A stretch of 64,000 bases of DNA from positions 1-64,000 of the forward strand of contig NZ_JACSWB010000156.1 in the NCBI RefSeq assembly GCF_016888135.1, in the 5' to 3' direction. How positions within the stretch are numbered: the first letter of the stretch is position 1; every line of letters begins with the position of its first letter. Position numbers and translations under genes: made by a program. This stretch comes from Leptolyngbya sp. CCY15150. GTDB taxonomy: Bacteria; Cyanobacteriota; Cyanobacteriia; RECH01. Positions 43,778 through 53,512 of the stretch are shown piece by piece. The notes below the pieces were generated by a model. It saw only the letters and a list, made by a program, of their open reading frames with translations, was not told the origin of the DNA and did not search any database.

Positions 43778-44182
43778 GGGGACAAGGGTGAACGGCGGCT
43801 CTGGTCTAAGGTGAGGGGCTGGCTCAGTCGATTCGGTCAATATCCTGCCATTTAGAATCTTGCACGGCACAATGGAATGAATTCATGGGTTAGCCCACGA
43901 ACAACTCTTTTCCGCCCATCTCCTAGCCCTTGTTCCTACAAAGAGGCGTAGGAAGCAGATGCTTTCAAAGCCCCTCTCCCAAGGCGGTAGAGGGGTTTGG
44001 GGTGAGGGTCTTCGAGGTTTGTCTATTGGCCAACCTATGAGTGTCTTGATCCCGGCAGATGATCTCGGCAGAATGGATGCCAAGGGCAACTTTTTATCGG
44101 GTGTATCGGTCGGTGATACCAGAGTTAGCCATCCTGGGGCTGGCTCACTAACTATCCAGTGCTGTGAGTGTGTGGAAGCATT
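43778..44182. other. Intergenic spacer with hairpin repeat and candidate small ORF
   Basis: About 405 bases between two rightward genes. It contains a CCCCTCTCCC-type hairpin repeat (43966-44010) and the candidate small frame 44037-44186 that overlaps the next gene by ATGA. Confidence 0.55.
43966..44010. repeat. CCCCTCTCCC-type hairpin repeat
   Basis: CAAAGCCCCTCTCCCAAGGC followed by GGTAGAGGGGTTTGGGGTGA can fold as CCCCTCT/AGAGGGG. It is clearly related to the inner part of the MITE-like element at 54415 and of its partial copy at 13223, but a different subtype. Confidence 0.75.
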
Positions 44183-44186
44183 ATGA
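44037..44186 (+). CDS. Candidate 49-residue ORF coupled to the TonB-like gene
   Basis: ATG 44037 opens a 49-codon frame whose stop TGA overlaps the next gene's ATG as ATGA, the usual sign of translational coupling. The peptide looks protein-like (LIPADDLGRMDAKGNFLSGV, three Cys near the end), but no ribosome-binding site is seen before 44037. The frame continues upstream through a hairpin repeat. It could also be a decayed 3' part of a longer gene. I do not recognise it. Confidence 0.3.
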   Translation: MSVLIPADDLGRMDAKGNFLSGVSVGDTRVSHPGAGSLTIQCCECVEAL

Positions 44187-45481
44187 CTCGGTCTTTTCCC
44201 CAATGGCTACGGTCTAGAGCCATAGAGATATCTCGCCAGCCGACGGCGATCGCTGCCATTGCGTCGGTGGGCTTTCATGGTGCGCTTTGGTTTGTGATGC
44301 CCTTGCTGCCGGCTAATTCTGCCCCCGATGAGCCGGGTCTGCCAGAATCTGTAGCGATGGTGGAACTGACGCCAGAAGAGATGAGTCGGGTGCCCGATTT
44401 CAGCCAGTCTCAACGGCTGAGATTGCCGCCTGCTGGTGCTAATAGTGATCTGCCGGAGTTGGAGCAAGATTTTAACTCTGGTATCCAAGAGTTTGAGCTA
44501 GACAGTGATACGAGTCGTAACCAGAGTAGTTGGTATTCTCCCTACGACGACTACCTCTATGCGCCGCCGCCGGTCTATGTGCCATCGCCGCCGAGATCTA
44601 ATTCCTACTCGTCTGGGACAACTCAGCGGCGATCGACCAGCCCAGCCCAGCCCCAGCCCCAATCTCCAGCAACTCAATCGCCGCCTGCCCAAACCCAGAC
44701 TCCAGAGACTCAGCCTACGAACGATCCTCCAGCTTCGGCTCAGCAGCTAGAAGATAATCTGCAATATAGCGGCGAGACGACCAGCCTGCCTGATTTAATG
44801 GCGGCGAACCCCAACGACGTGGACAACGACGTGGAGGAGAGTGCTGAACCGGATGAAGCCGCTGGCGGGGATGAGGCCGTTGAGGACGATGGAGCCGTTG
44901 AGGACGATGGAGCGATCGCTGCCATCCAGGCTGAGCGAGACGCCATGAACGACGAACTCTCGGTCACGGAACTACTAGCCTATTCCGACCTAGGTACATC
45001 GCCTCAAGATGCCTCGGGGGCCTTAGGAACCTTTGTGGAGCGCTGGAGACCCACTCTAGAAGAGCAGGGCGTTGAGGAGTTTGCCCTAGGACAGTTAGAA
45101 CTTACGGGGGACTTTCCTGGGTTGGCTTGTTCCCTAGAAGCGTCGCCTTTTTCTCGCTACGGCGTGGCGCTGGATGAAGCGGGTGAGTTGCTCGATGATC
45201 CGAGGTTGATTCAAAGTTCGGGATATCCAATCTTTAATCGATCGGCGTTGGAAACGTTGATGGAGTACGAGTTTGAGCCAAGTGATACAGCCCGGATCGA
45301 GCTGGTGACGGTGGTCTTTAATTACGATGAAGAGGTCTGTGCTCAGATTGCTTTGCCTGAGGGAGAGTCAAGCGATCGCGCTGAATCTAGCGAGACTATC
45401 TCAGAGGAGACTCAGGCGACTGATGACGCTCAAGATGATGCAGGCCTTGATGGAGATGAGCAAGAAGACTCTCCAGAGTGA
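44183..45481 (+). CDS. TonB-like protein, cyanobacterial
   Basis: A protein of about 432 residues. A basic N terminus leads into a hydrophobic helix (about 22-42) containing a His-bearing ASVGFHGALW segment as in TonB. A long Pro/Gln/Ser/Thr-rich and then acidic region (about 60-270) follows. The C-terminal domain (about 275-390) has GVALDEAGELLDDPRLIQSSGYPIFNRSALE, which fits the TonB C-terminal pattern (a strand, then SSGY, then a conserved Ala-rich helix). An acidic tail ends the protein. ExbB/ExbD are not adjacent. I chose ATG 44183; four extra codons are possible upstream. Role in outer-membrane energy transfer or envelope bridging is inference. Confidence 0.75.
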   Translation: MTRSFPQWLRSRAIEISRQPTAIAAIASVGFHGALWFVMPLLPANSAPDEPGLPESVAMVELTPEEMSRVPDFSQSQRLRLPPAGANSDLPELEQDFNSGIQEFELDSDTSRNQSSWYSPYDDYLYAPPPVYVPSPPRSNSYSSGTTQRRSTSPAQPQPQSPATQSPPAQTQTPETQPTNDPPASAQQLEDNLQYSGETTSLPDLMAANPNDVDNDVEESAEPDEAAGGDEAVEDDGAVEDDGAIAAIQAERDAMNDELSVTELLAYSDLGTSPQDASGALGTFVERWRPTLEEQGVEEFALGQLELTGDFPGLACSLEASPFSRYGVALDEAGELLDDPRLIQSSGYPIFNRSALETLMEYEFEPSDTARIELVTVVFNYDEEVCAQIALPEGESSDRAESSETISEETQATDDAQDDAGLDGDEQEDSPE

Positions 45482-45531
45482 GATCTATCGTGAGTCCACC
45501 GTGAGATCTACCGTGAGAGCCCTTTTGTGAC

Positions 45532-47481
45532 CTATTCGGAACTCGATGGCTCCGGATGATCGTCCGGCTGCGGTGGATGAAAGTAGTCGTAAATCTGCTG
45601 GGCTAGCTTGGGGCCAATGCCCGATACTTCTCCAATCTGAGCGGGACTGGCCTGGCGAATGTAGTCGATGGAGCGAAAGTGGGCCAGCAGTTGCTTTTGG
45701 CGGTGGTGGCCTAGACCGGCGATGTCATCCAGGCGCGATCGCGTCATGCGATCGCTACGTTTTTGGCGATGGAAACTGACGGCAAAGCGGTGGGCTTCGT
45801 CGCGCAATCGTCGTAAAAGCTGCACGCCAGGCTGTTCTGCCTCGGTGGTCAACGGCAAGGATTCGCCAGGCAGAAAAAGCTCTTCCCGCTGTTTCGCTAG
45901 GCTGACAACCCGCACCTCATCAAGCAGGTTCATGTCTCGCAGCACCTTCACCACGGCGGAGAGCTGACCCTTGCCGCCGTCGATCATGATCAGGTCGGGA
46001 AAGTCGCTGACTTTATCGCTGGATTGATGGGGTAAGGGGGTAGGTGTGGGAGCGATCGCCCCTGGAGACTGGGCATAGCGGCGGAAGCGGCGCTGGATCA
46101 CCTCGGCCATGCTGGCGAAGTCGTCGGAATGGCCGGCCCGCACCTGGGAAGATTTGATCTTGTAGTGGCGGTAGTGCTGCTTGGCGGGCAGACCGTCTAC
46201 AAAGACGACTTGGGACGCGACGGCGTCGGAGCCTTGAATATGGGAAATATCGTAGCCTTCAATGCGGTGGGGGATATCGGGCAGGTCGAGCAGGTCGGCT
46301 AGGTCGAGGAGTGCCTGCTGGTTGCGATCGGCAAACCGCTGGGTGCGGGCCAGCTCATAGCCGGCGTTGCGTTCCACCATGTCTAATAAATCGGCTTTGC
46401 CCTGGCGCTGGGGAACGGCGATCGCCACCTTGCGCCCCCGTCGGCTGGAGAGAAATGCTGCCAGCATGTCAGCGTCAGGTAGCTCATGCTGGCAGAGGAT
46501 TTCAGCGGGAATTTCCACTGCATCTACGGTTTGGTAATGGTCTTCCAACACCCGCTGGAGAATGGCACCGGGGCTGCCAGACTGAGCATCGGCGAGGAAG
46601 CCCAACCGGCCCACTAGCCGTCCTGCCCGGATTTGGAAAAGCTGGATGCAGGCATGGTGGTCGTCGGCCATAAGGGCGATCGCATCCCGCGATACCGTAT
46701 CGTCCGATAGCGCCACCTTTTGGTCGGCTCCTAGAGACTGGAGTCCGCGAATTTGGTCGCGTAGACGAGCGGCTTGCTCAAAGTTGAGGTCTGCCGCTGC
46801 CCGTTCCATGTGCTCCGTGAGCAGGTCTTCTAGTTCACGGGTGCGCCCTTGGAAAATCATCGCCACCTTTTTGATGATCTTGCGATACTCCTCAGGAGTA
46901 ATCAGGTGCTGGCAGACGCCTGGACAGCGGCCAATATCGTAGTTGAGGCAAGGACGATCTTTAAACAGCGGTTTGGGGCGTTGCCGCAGGGGAAAGAGGC
47001 GTTTGACAAGGCTGAGGGTGCTGCGCAGCACGTAGACATCCACGTAGGGGCCATAGTAGCGATCCTTCACCTGCCCCGATCGTCGCTTGCGGGTGATGAA
47101 GATACGGGGATAGTCTTCTGCCCAGGTGATGCAGAGGTAGGGATATTTCTTGTCGTCCTTGAGCAACACATTGAAGTGGGGCTGGTGCTGCTTAATCAAA
47201 TTGGCTTCTAGGGCCAGGGCTTCGGCTTCGGTATCGGTGACAATAAACTCAATCTCCACCACCTGCATCACCATCAGGGCCGTGCGCGGGTTATGGTCAT
47301 GGCGATCGCGGAAATAGGAACGCACCCGCGATCGCAGCTTTTTGGACTTGCCGATATAGAGAATATTGTCAGCGGCATCCCGCATGAAATACACGCCAGG
47401 GGTGAGCGGAATCTCTTTGAGACGCGCTTCTAACCGCTCGGGATGTTTCACCAGCGTGGGGGTTGTGGAGCCAGTGGTCAC
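45532..47481 (-). CDS. uvrC: Excinuclease ABC subunit C
   Basis: A 649-residue nucleotide-excision-repair nuclease that makes both incisions around a lesion bound by UvrB. The GIY-YIG domain ([10 protein letters not shown]...[14 protein letters not shown], about 26-55), a Cys-rich region ([15 protein letters not shown]), the UvrB-interacting helix ([13 protein letters not shown] near 240) and the RNase H-like endonuclease domain ([20 protein letters not shown]) are present. Tandem helix-hairpin-helix motifs near the end ([27 protein letters not shown]-like) complete it. Normal length. Confidence 0.96.
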   Translation of the reverse strand: MTTGSTTPTLVKHPERLEARLKEIPLTPGVYFMRDAADNILYIGKSKKLRSRVRSYFRDRHDHNPRTALMVMQVVEIEFIVTDTEAEALALEANLIKQHQPHFNVLLKDDKKYPYLCITWAEDYPRIFITRKRRSGQVKDRYYGPYVDVYVLRSTLSLVKRLFPLRQRPKPLFKDRPCLNYDIGRCPGVCQHLITPEEYRKIIKKVAMIFQGRTRELEDLLTEHMERAAADLNFEQAARLRDQIRGLQSLGADQKVALSDDTVSRDAIALMADDHHACIQLFQIRAGRLVGRLGFLADAQSGSPGAILQRVLEDHYQTVDAVEIPAEILCQHELPDADMLAAFLSSRRGRKVAIAVPQRQGKADLLDMVERNAGYELARTQRFADRNQQALLDLADLLDLPDIPHRIEGYDISHIQGSDAVASQVVFVDGLPAKQHYRHYKIKSSQVRAGHSDDFASMAEVIQRRFRRYAQSPGAIAPTPTPLPHQSSDKVSDFPDLIMIDGGKGQLSAVVKVLRDMNLLDEVRVVSLAKQREELFLPGESLPLTTEAEQPGVQLLRRLRDEAHRFAVSFHRQKRSDRMTRSRLDDIAGLGHHRQKQLLAHFRSIDYIRQASPAQIGEVSGIGPKLAQQIYDYFHPPQPDDHPEPSSSE

Positions 47482-47681
47482 GGTAGGTTGAATAATCGTT
47501 GCTAGACAGTGGACAAGGGAGACTATCCTATAGCATAGCGAGAAGTGCTGCCGACCGAGGGAATCTGCATTCTGGCTGCTGCTTCCTGGCTAGATCCAGT
47601 GGTTTAGATCCAGATATCCGCAGGTTGTGGGATGCAGCACGGCCGGCTCGCGATCCTCAATCTTGTTATGGAGTATTCCAG

Positions 47682-48344
47682 ATGTCTGCGGATTCAGACC
47701 TGACCCTAACCCGGATTTTAATCGTCGAAGATGATCCCATGATGCAGCTTGGGCTAGAGCAATCGCTCTCCAGTCAGCCTACGTTGACGGTCGTAGGACG
47801 GGCAGAGGATGGCTACACGGCGATCGCCCTGGCCAAAACTCTCACCCCCGATATTGTGGTCATGGATATCGGCTTGCCCCGTCTGGACGGTATTGCGGCT
47901 ACCCAGCAGATTAAAACAGCCCTGCCGACAACGCGGGTGGTGATGCTCACCTCCCACACCTCTGAAACGGAGGTGATTAGTGCGTTGTCGAGTGGTGCGG
48001 ATGCCTATTGTGTGAAGGGTACCAGCGTTGAAAGTCTACTGGCAGCGATCGCTGCGGCAACGGAGGGGGCCAGCTATCTCGATCCCCAAGTGGCCCGCTT
48101 AGTCATGGATCATCTCAAGCCGCCGACCCAGTCCTCTAGCGGCATGATTGGCCAACTATCGCAGCGGGAAATGGAAGTGCTGACCCTGATGGTGGAAGGG
48201 CATAGCAACCCAGAGATTGCCGCCCAGCTCTTTCTCAGCCCCAATACGGTGAAAACCCACGTGCGCGGCATTATGAACAAGCTAGCCGTGGATGATCGGG
48301 TGCAGGCGGCGGTGGTGGCGCTGCGATCGGGGCTGGTGCCCTAG
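47682..48344 (+). CDS. NarL/LuxR-family response regulator
   Basis: A 220-residue regulator. The receiver domain has the acidic pair in LIVEDDPM, phospho-acceptor Asp62 in VVMDIGLPRLDG, and the Lys in AYCVKGTS. The LuxR-type helix-turn-helix (about 155-215) reads LSQREMEVLTLMVEGHSNPEIAAQLFLSPNTVKTH. I chose ATG 47682 with GGAG 8 bases upstream, although the frame is open far upstream. No kinase is adjacent, so it is an orphan. The stop codon lies at the very edge of repeat copy B. Confidence 0.92.
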   Translation: MSADSDLTLTRILIVEDDPMMQLGLEQSLSSQPTLTVVGRAEDGYTAIALAKTLTPDIVVMDIGLPRLDGIAATQQIKTALPTTRVVMLTSHTSETEVISALSSGADAYCVKGTSVESLLAAIAAATEGASYLDPQVARLVMDHLKPPTQSSSGMIGQLSQREMEVLTLMVEGHSNPEIAAQLFLSPNTVKTHVRGIMNKLAVDDRVQAAVVALRSGLVP

Positions 48345-48462
48345 TAACGCAAGATAGAAGAACGAAGATAGAAGAACGAAGACAGAAAACCGACAAGGAA
48401 TTTTAGGACGAACAAGGTTGCCCGCCTCAGCACATAGGTGGGTTACTGACGCCTCGGAGTAC
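48341..48462 (-). repeat. Dispersed ~120-bp repeat, copy B (inverted)
   Basis: Read on the minus strand this segment matches copy A (21299-21419) along its length, including the first 23 bases almost exactly (TACTCCGAGGCGTCAGTAAC), a CCCACCT...AGGCGGG stem, and the pyrimidine tract with three TTCGTTCTTCT/TTCTGTC units. It fills the gap between the response regulator (plus) and the CPBP protease (minus), so, like copy A, it separates convergent genes. Confidence 0.85.
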
Positions 48463-48473
48463 AAGTTGCTGCC

Positions 48474-50087
48474 CTAGTTGCTGCCTAAAACAAACAGGCT
48501 GAGCATGGTGGCTCCGTTCCACAAGCTGTGGAGCACCATGGGGGCGAGCATGTTGCGCGATCGCGTATAGACCACACCCAAAATACAGCCGAGCAGCGTC
48601 AGAGGGAGAACTTCCGAGAGGCTGAGGTGGGCGATCGCAAACACCAGACCGCTGACTAAAATGGCTCCCCATACGGGGAAGTAGCGCGTTAAGGATGAGA
48701 GCAAGAAGCCGCGAAACAGCAGTTCTTCAAACACGGGCGCGGCGATGGAGGCCGTGAAGAAAAAGATGCTGAGGGAGATGGGATCGCCTTCTTCGAGGAC
48801 AATTTGTAGCAGCGGATTACTGCCCCCTTGTCCCTGCCAAATTTGTTGATTGAGCAGCGACACTACAATCATCAGCGGTAGGGCCACAAAGTAGCCACCC
48901 ACGCCCCAGGCCAGCCAGCGATCGCCCAAGCTAACGCGAAACCAGTCTTTGGGCAGGGGAAAATAGCTGCGAATGGATAGATAGAGCACCAGCAACCCCA
49001 AGCTGGACATGGAGAGGTAGTAGGTGAGGGTGTAGGCGGCCTTGGCGCGGATGCCAAAGGCCAAAAAGCTGAAGCCCACTAATCTCAGCAGTAGGGGAAT
49101 GGCCAATTGCCCGACCAGGAAAAATCCTACGATCAGCACCTGCCAGATAATTTCCCAGTTCCAAGGCGTTTCCCAGGCCAGGCTACCGTTTTGGGCAAGA
49201 AGCGACTCGGATCCTTTCAAGACGCGCTGTACCACGATCACAATCAGCAGCACAATCCCAATCAAAGACCCCACCACCGGCATCAGACCAATCACCGCCA
49301 ATTTACCTAGGGTTGATTGAGCGATCGCTTGCTGGAGCGTTTGTAGCTCTGTTAAGGCCTCGGTACGCTGCTGGAGGGTGTAGAGCCGGGCAAGGGACTG
49401 GTAGCGAAACCAGCCGTCTAGATTTTTTTGTACATTTGCCTCAGCTTCGGGCAAAATTCGGGCGGGCTGGCTCCAAAGTCCTGATAAAATTTCGGCGGTG
49501 AGCCCGAGGGACGGATCCGTGGCCGCTGCGGTGGATTCAGGACTCGGCGGGGGCGATCGCTCCATCACCTGCTGCCAAAGCTCTAGGGCCGATTGGGTCT
49601 CATCTTGATTGACCTGGAGAAGGCCGATGCGAACATCTAGTTGGTTCAGCAAACTCTGCTGCTGCTGAATGGCTCGCTGCAGGGTCTGTGTTGATTCGGC
49701 GGCGGCTGGCCTGGAAGGCGTGGCGATCGCTGGTGGACTGGCACCGGCTGCATTGGTGTTGAGATCATCGAGTCGTTTCTGAAAGCCCTGTAGAGACGTT
49801 TCGGCAGACTCCCGCACCTCTTGATATTGCTTCAGCGCGGTCGCAAGGGGATTCGCGCCCACCAGCACATTTTGCACCGGCGGGACGTCGCCGGCTTCGT
49901 TGCTGCTCGATACTATGTCCAATTCAGCCGCATTCAGCAGCAGATCGGTTTGGTAGAGCTGCAATCGGCTGGTGATTTGCGGTTCATTCCAACTTGCCAA
50001 CAGTAGCGTGCTGACTTGCAGCACGACCAGTACCGTCAGAATGCCTAGAATTATTGGCCGCAACGGCATGGATCGTTGTTCCGTCAT
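48474..50087 (-). CDS. CPBP-family intramembrane protease with long N-terminal extension
   Basis: A protein of about 537 residues. The first 250 hold one hydrophobic helix (about 10-30) and a long helical, coiled-coil-like exported region. Six or more membrane helices follow. The C-terminal CPBP/Rce1-like domain has the three motifs: EELLFRGF (Glu-Glu-x3-Arg), FAIAHLSL (His) and HSLWN (His). Such enzymes cut prenylated or other membrane proteins, or act in bacteriocin immunity; the target here is unknown. I chose ATG 50087 with GGAGAGG just upstream; the frame is open to 50150. Confidence 0.87.
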   Translation of the reverse strand: MTEQRSMPLRPIILGILTVLVVLQVSTLLLASWNEPQITSRLQLYQTDLLLNAAELDIVSSSNEAGDVPPVQNVLVGANPLATALKQYQEVRESAETSLQGFQKRLDDLNTNAAGASPPAIATPSRPAAAESTQTLQRAIQQQQSLLNQLDVRIGLLQVNQDETQSALELWQQVMERSPPPSPESTAAATDPSLGLTAEILSGLWSQPARILPEAEANVQKNLDGWFRYQSLARLYTLQQRTEALTELQTLQQAIAQSTLGKLAVIGLMPVVGSLIGIVLLIVIVVQRVLKGSESLLAQNGSLAWETPWNWEIIWQVLIVGFFLVGQLAIPLLLRLVGFSFLAFGIRAKAAYTLTYYLSMSSLGLLVLYLSIRSYFPLPKDWFRVSLGDRWLAWGVGGYFVALPLMIVVSLLNQQIWQGQGGSNPLLQIVLEEGDPISLSIFFFTASIAAPVFEELLFRGFLLSSLTRYFPVWGAILVSGLVFAIAHLSLSEVLPLTLLGCILGVVYTRSRNMLAPMVLHSLWNGATMLSLFVLGSN

Positions 50088-50233
50088 TCCCTCTCCCCGT
50101 CTCACTAGATCCTGACCAATGGCGGTTCTCGGAGACCTACGCCCTGGCACTGATTGGCATTATCGCACTGTTCGCGGAAGGGTTGTTATGGCCCCAAGGG
50201 GGGATAGTGCAGTGGATAGCTCAGGATAGAGCC

Positions 50234-50264
50234 AAAAAATAGGGGCATTGCCTAGCAATACCCC
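50234..50264 (-). terminator. Rho-independent terminator of the gene at 50336
   Basis: On the minus strand GGGGTATTGC (50264-50255) pairs with GCAATGCCCC (50251-50242), allowing one G-U pair, over a 3-nt loop, followed by ATTTTTT. It lies about 70 bases after the stop of the membrane protein at 50336-50854. Confidence 0.85.
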
Positions 50265-50335
50265 CTGGAAAACTATGATGCGCCCTAAGCTGCTACCGTG
50301 ACTGGTTGGCAGCGATCGCCTTCAGCATCTATACC

Positions 50336-50854
50336 TTAAGCATCCATGGAGGGAGTGCGATGGCTGATGTTGTAGCACAGGGCCAAGAGCACACCGCCTG
50401 CAGCAAATTTCAGCACTTCTAGGACGAAGTAGCCTTGGTGCATAGCTGTCATGGCATCGGGTACGGTGGCAGCGTCAAAGAGGTTGAGATTGAGACCCAA
50501 TTGGCTCATGGCTGGAGAAAAGACGTAGGTTTCCAGCAAGCAAATGCTCACCAGTACCGATGCGAGAGCGATCGCCCATTGGCGTGTGGTCGCTTGAATC
50601 ACCTGGAGACGGGTGAGCAGCAACATGCTGGTGACCACCACGGCCGCCATGAGGAGCTCGACGCGGTTAAAAATCCAGAACATCAAATAGCCAGCGGAGG
50701 CAAAGTCAGGCTGGGTCATCATGCCCGTTAGGTAGAGGCTAGGCATCATGACCATATCGACCACGATGCTGCCCCCTAACCAAATGGCTAGAGAGGCTAG
50801 GGCCACAATGACCCAGCGGTTTGGACGAAAGGATGGTTGGGAAAGCGTAGCCAT
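50336..50854 (-). CDS. Four-helix membrane protein, unknown function (DUF4149-like)
   Basis: A 172-residue protein with four hydrophobic helices (about 14-38, 52-82, 90-111 and 137-162). Motifs such as WLGGSIVVDMVMMPSLY and FWIFNRVELLMA resemble the DUF4149/TMEM205-like group, which I assign only tentatively. It ends at its own terminator (50234-50264). It stands alone between the CPBP gene and a long spacer. Confidence 0.75.
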   Translation of the reverse strand: MATLSQPSFRPNRWVIVALASLAIWLGGSIVVDMVMMPSLYLTGMMTQPDFASAGYLMFWIFNRVELLMAAVVVTSMLLLTRLQVIQATTRQWAIALASVLVSICLLETYVFSPAMSQLGLNLNLFDAATVPDAMTAMHQGYFVLEVLKFAAGGVLLALCYNISHRTPSMDA

Positions 50855-51733
50855 AGGATATCGACTCCATAATGCCTGTGGATGGTGTGGGTCAATCCAT
50901 GCCCCATGGTTGGAGTGGAGAGATCACGGGGATGGCAAAACCTTTGATGGGATGACGGTTTCGCTCTAGCCCTCTAGTTGTACGATAGCGAAGTCATGGG
51001 TGGAAAACCGTGAATTTTCGTGTCACGCCAGTGTCCCAATGGGCTGGTATGGCTGGATTGAGTCTGATCGTTGGGCAGCGATCGCTCCGCTGCAGAATCG
51101 ACCTGGATAGCCCAATCTCAGATGTACCAGAGGCTTGACCGATTGGATCGATGTTGCTGGAGCAGGGCTAGGATAGGAGCGATCGCTTTACGCATTGTTG
51201 CGATCGCTTCATGCATCTTTAAACATGCCTTGTTAGCAAGGGGTAGCTGATTGGGGAATTCAAGGCTAGAGGGGAGCGATCGCCCCGGTTCTGATGCCGC
51301 GCATCCTCCGCGCAACTTCCCCGCAACATTGCAGATGTCTAAAATCTCGCATATCTTAGGGTGACGGACGCCTCCAGCCGGTCTAACGTCCATTCAGCCG
51401 ATGCCCCGAGGTGCTGGTCTCGTGCCGTTCCGCGATCATGGACTCCGTCAACCGTTGAGCAGATGACCCGCCCGCTCACGGCCCCCTGTGTTGCCCAAAG
51501 CTGGCTAATCTGTGTGTTCTATATCTAGGTTTTAGGGGTGGGTAGCTGAGCTACGGATCAATGCACCCATAGGATATATCGGGATCCATCCCATCGAGAT
51601 CTATGGCATCGAGATCCATCGAGGGATAAGACTACGTTGGGGCATCCCTCGCCTCAAGGTTTGACCACTGCTGTGGCGGTGCGGATATGTTTAGAGTCTG
51701 TTAACGTCTGTTGAGGTGAATTGAGTCTGCGTC
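50855..51733. other. Longest intergenic spacer of the window
   Basis: About 880 bases between divergent genes. It has several HIP1 sites, a pair of near-repeats GCGATCGCTT(T/C)A(C/T)GCAT around 51180-51217, and a GATCCATC/CATCGAGATC microrepeat at about 51582-51624. I find no tRNA, no recognised RNA family and no convincing coding frame. Confidence 0.55.
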
Positions 51734-53512
51734 ATGACTGAAGCCAACATTCCTCCCATGCATTCGTCGTCGTCCCAGGAGCAGACCTCTGCCGAGCGTC
51801 GTGATCCGGTGCAACACCATCGGGAAGCGCCCCCTCTCTCCGCCGTTGGGGATGAACCCACGGCCCATCTTGACGATTGGCAGTTGGTCGATTTTCCCAA
51901 CGCCATTAGCATTGATGCCATGGAGCGGCGAGCGATGTACGACAGCGGCGATGTGCAGCCTCGGCTGACGACGACATCCCCAAGCGATCGCCCTCGACCC
52001 TTGACGGTGTTGCCCGATCTCTCTTCAACGGCTAGCACCGCCCCGCCCTCTTCCGATCCATCGGCCAGTGAGCCCCCTGCGCCACCGGAGGTGTCGGATC
52101 TGATTGCCTTAATTCAAGATCTCAACCAGTGTAATCATGCGTTGCTGGAGCGGGTGAATCAGCTTGAGGTCGCGTTAGACGATGCCCAGACGGCGGCGGG
52201 ATTAGGGGGCGATCGCCCGGATTCTAGTTTGGAACCACCAGCCTTAGAACTAGCGGCCGATCAGCTATCCCCATCGCCTCAAGGGGAAGTGTCTCGCCAG
52301 CAGCAGCGTCAGCAGATCCGCATTGACACCCTCACGGCTCAGTTTACGAGTAGCCAGCAGCGCATTGCTGAGCTAGAGCGGGAATGTGCCCTGACCCAGC
52401 AGCGTTACCAAGCCCAGACGCAACATTTGACCGAGCTAGAAGCGGTTTGCCGAGACCTGCGATCGCGTCTCCATCGCCAGCAGCGCTATACGTTGCAGTT
52501 CAAAGTTGCTTTGGAAAAATCCCTAGAAGTGCCTCTGCCGAGCTATCTAGAAGGGGCGGAGGCCGCCGATGGCGAGGTGCCCGCGGTCTTGCAGGAAGCC
52601 AGGGGCATTCGTCCTTGGTCAGCCCAGGCCATTTCCGAGCATGTTTCCAAGATCGAAGCCCGTCTCCAGTCTGCCCTGCACGACGTGCCGCCCATCTCGG
52701 CAGAGGAGCCTCTGGATACCATGCTGCCGGTTTCGCCCCTTGTGGCTCCGCCCGCTACGCCACCGATTGATGTGTCCACGGAGTTGCCCAAGGATCTGAC
52801 TGCGACGGATCTGGCTGCCGTCTCAGAGGCTGCCAAGGCTGTGCTCAGTCCTGTCAACAGCTTCGCCCAGACGCCTCTCCCGCCCAAGTTGACAGCCCTG
52901 TCCCAGGCAAAACGCAATCCGGAAGAGCCGTCCAGCTTGTCCTTGCCTGGGGAACAAGACAAACCGGCTCCCCTCGATCCTGCCTTGCTGCTACAGCTTG
53001 ATGCGGCGGTGCAACCTTTGCTGGATTCGGTGATGGAGGTGATTAAGGCAGAGCAGCCAACCGGAGCGGCCGCTACGCCACCATCGGCTACACCGCCTGA
53101 GACGCCCAAGGCTCCGGAGGTCGAACTGGCCGTCGATGATGTACCGTTGTTTGAAGATCTCTCCGCAGACAGTACGGTTTCGCCTGAGGCAGAAGAGTCG
53201 CTGTGGCAAGATCTGGCGCGGCTGGTGGATATTTCCACCGATGATGTGGTGCAGGCGAGCCTATCGGGCAATTTTGATGCCTTTGCGGCGATTAACTACG
53301 ACGCCGTGCCGGGGGGAACGTCGTCGAAGACTACGGCACCTAAGGCTGCTGGACGTCCGTCCTTGTCCTTGCCCCAAGAACAAGCGATCGCCCCACCGCC
53401 AACTCCACCAACTCCCCCAGCTCCCCCCTCTCCTACCCTAGAAACCTCCAGCCCTCGGAAGAAGCGGACGTCCCTAGCTTCGATTGATCTCCCCACCTTT
53501 CCCCGCGCTTAG
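51734..53512 (+). CDS. Coiled-coil protein with Pro-rich C-terminal half, unknown function
   Basis: A 592-residue soluble protein. The N-terminal 110 residues are disordered and Ser/Pro-rich. A heptad-type coiled coil spans about 112-265 (ALLERVNQLEVALDDAQ; RQQIRIDTLTAQFTSSQQRIAELERE; LHRQQRYTLQFKVALEKSLE). The remainder is low-complexity Pro/Ala/Asp/Glu. It ends in a basic patch (SPRKKRTSLASIDLPTFPRA). It resembles cyanobacterial hypotheticals and could be a scaffold. Its last 39 bases overlap the birA 3' end on the other strand. Confidence 0.75.
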   Translation: MTEANIPPMHSSSSQEQTSAERRDPVQHHREAPPLSAVGDEPTAHLDDWQLVDFPNAISIDAMERRAMYDSGDVQPRLTTTSPSDRPRPLTVLPDLSSTASTAPPSSDPSASEPPAPPEVSDLIALIQDLNQCNHALLERVNQLEVALDDAQTAAGLGGDRPDSSLEPPALELAADQLSPSPQGEVSRQQQRQQIRIDTLTAQFTSSQQRIAELERECALTQQRYQAQTQHLTELEAVCRDLRSRLHRQQRYTLQFKVALEKSLEVPLPSYLEGAEAADGEVPAVLQEARGIRPWSAQAISEHVSKIEARLQSALHDVPPISAEEPLDTMLPVSPLVAPPATPPIDVSTELPKDLTATDLAAVSEAAKAVLSPVNSFAQTPLPPKLTALSQAKRNPEEPSSLSLPGEQDKPAPLDPALLLQLDAAVQPLLDSVMEVIKAEQPTGAAATPPSATPPETPKAPEVELAVDDVPLFEDLSADSTVSPEAEESLWQDLARLVDISTDDVVQASLSGNFDAFAAINYDAVPGGTSSKTTAPKAAGRPSLSLPQEQAIAPPPTPPTPPAPPSPTLETSSPRKKRTSLASIDLPTFPRA

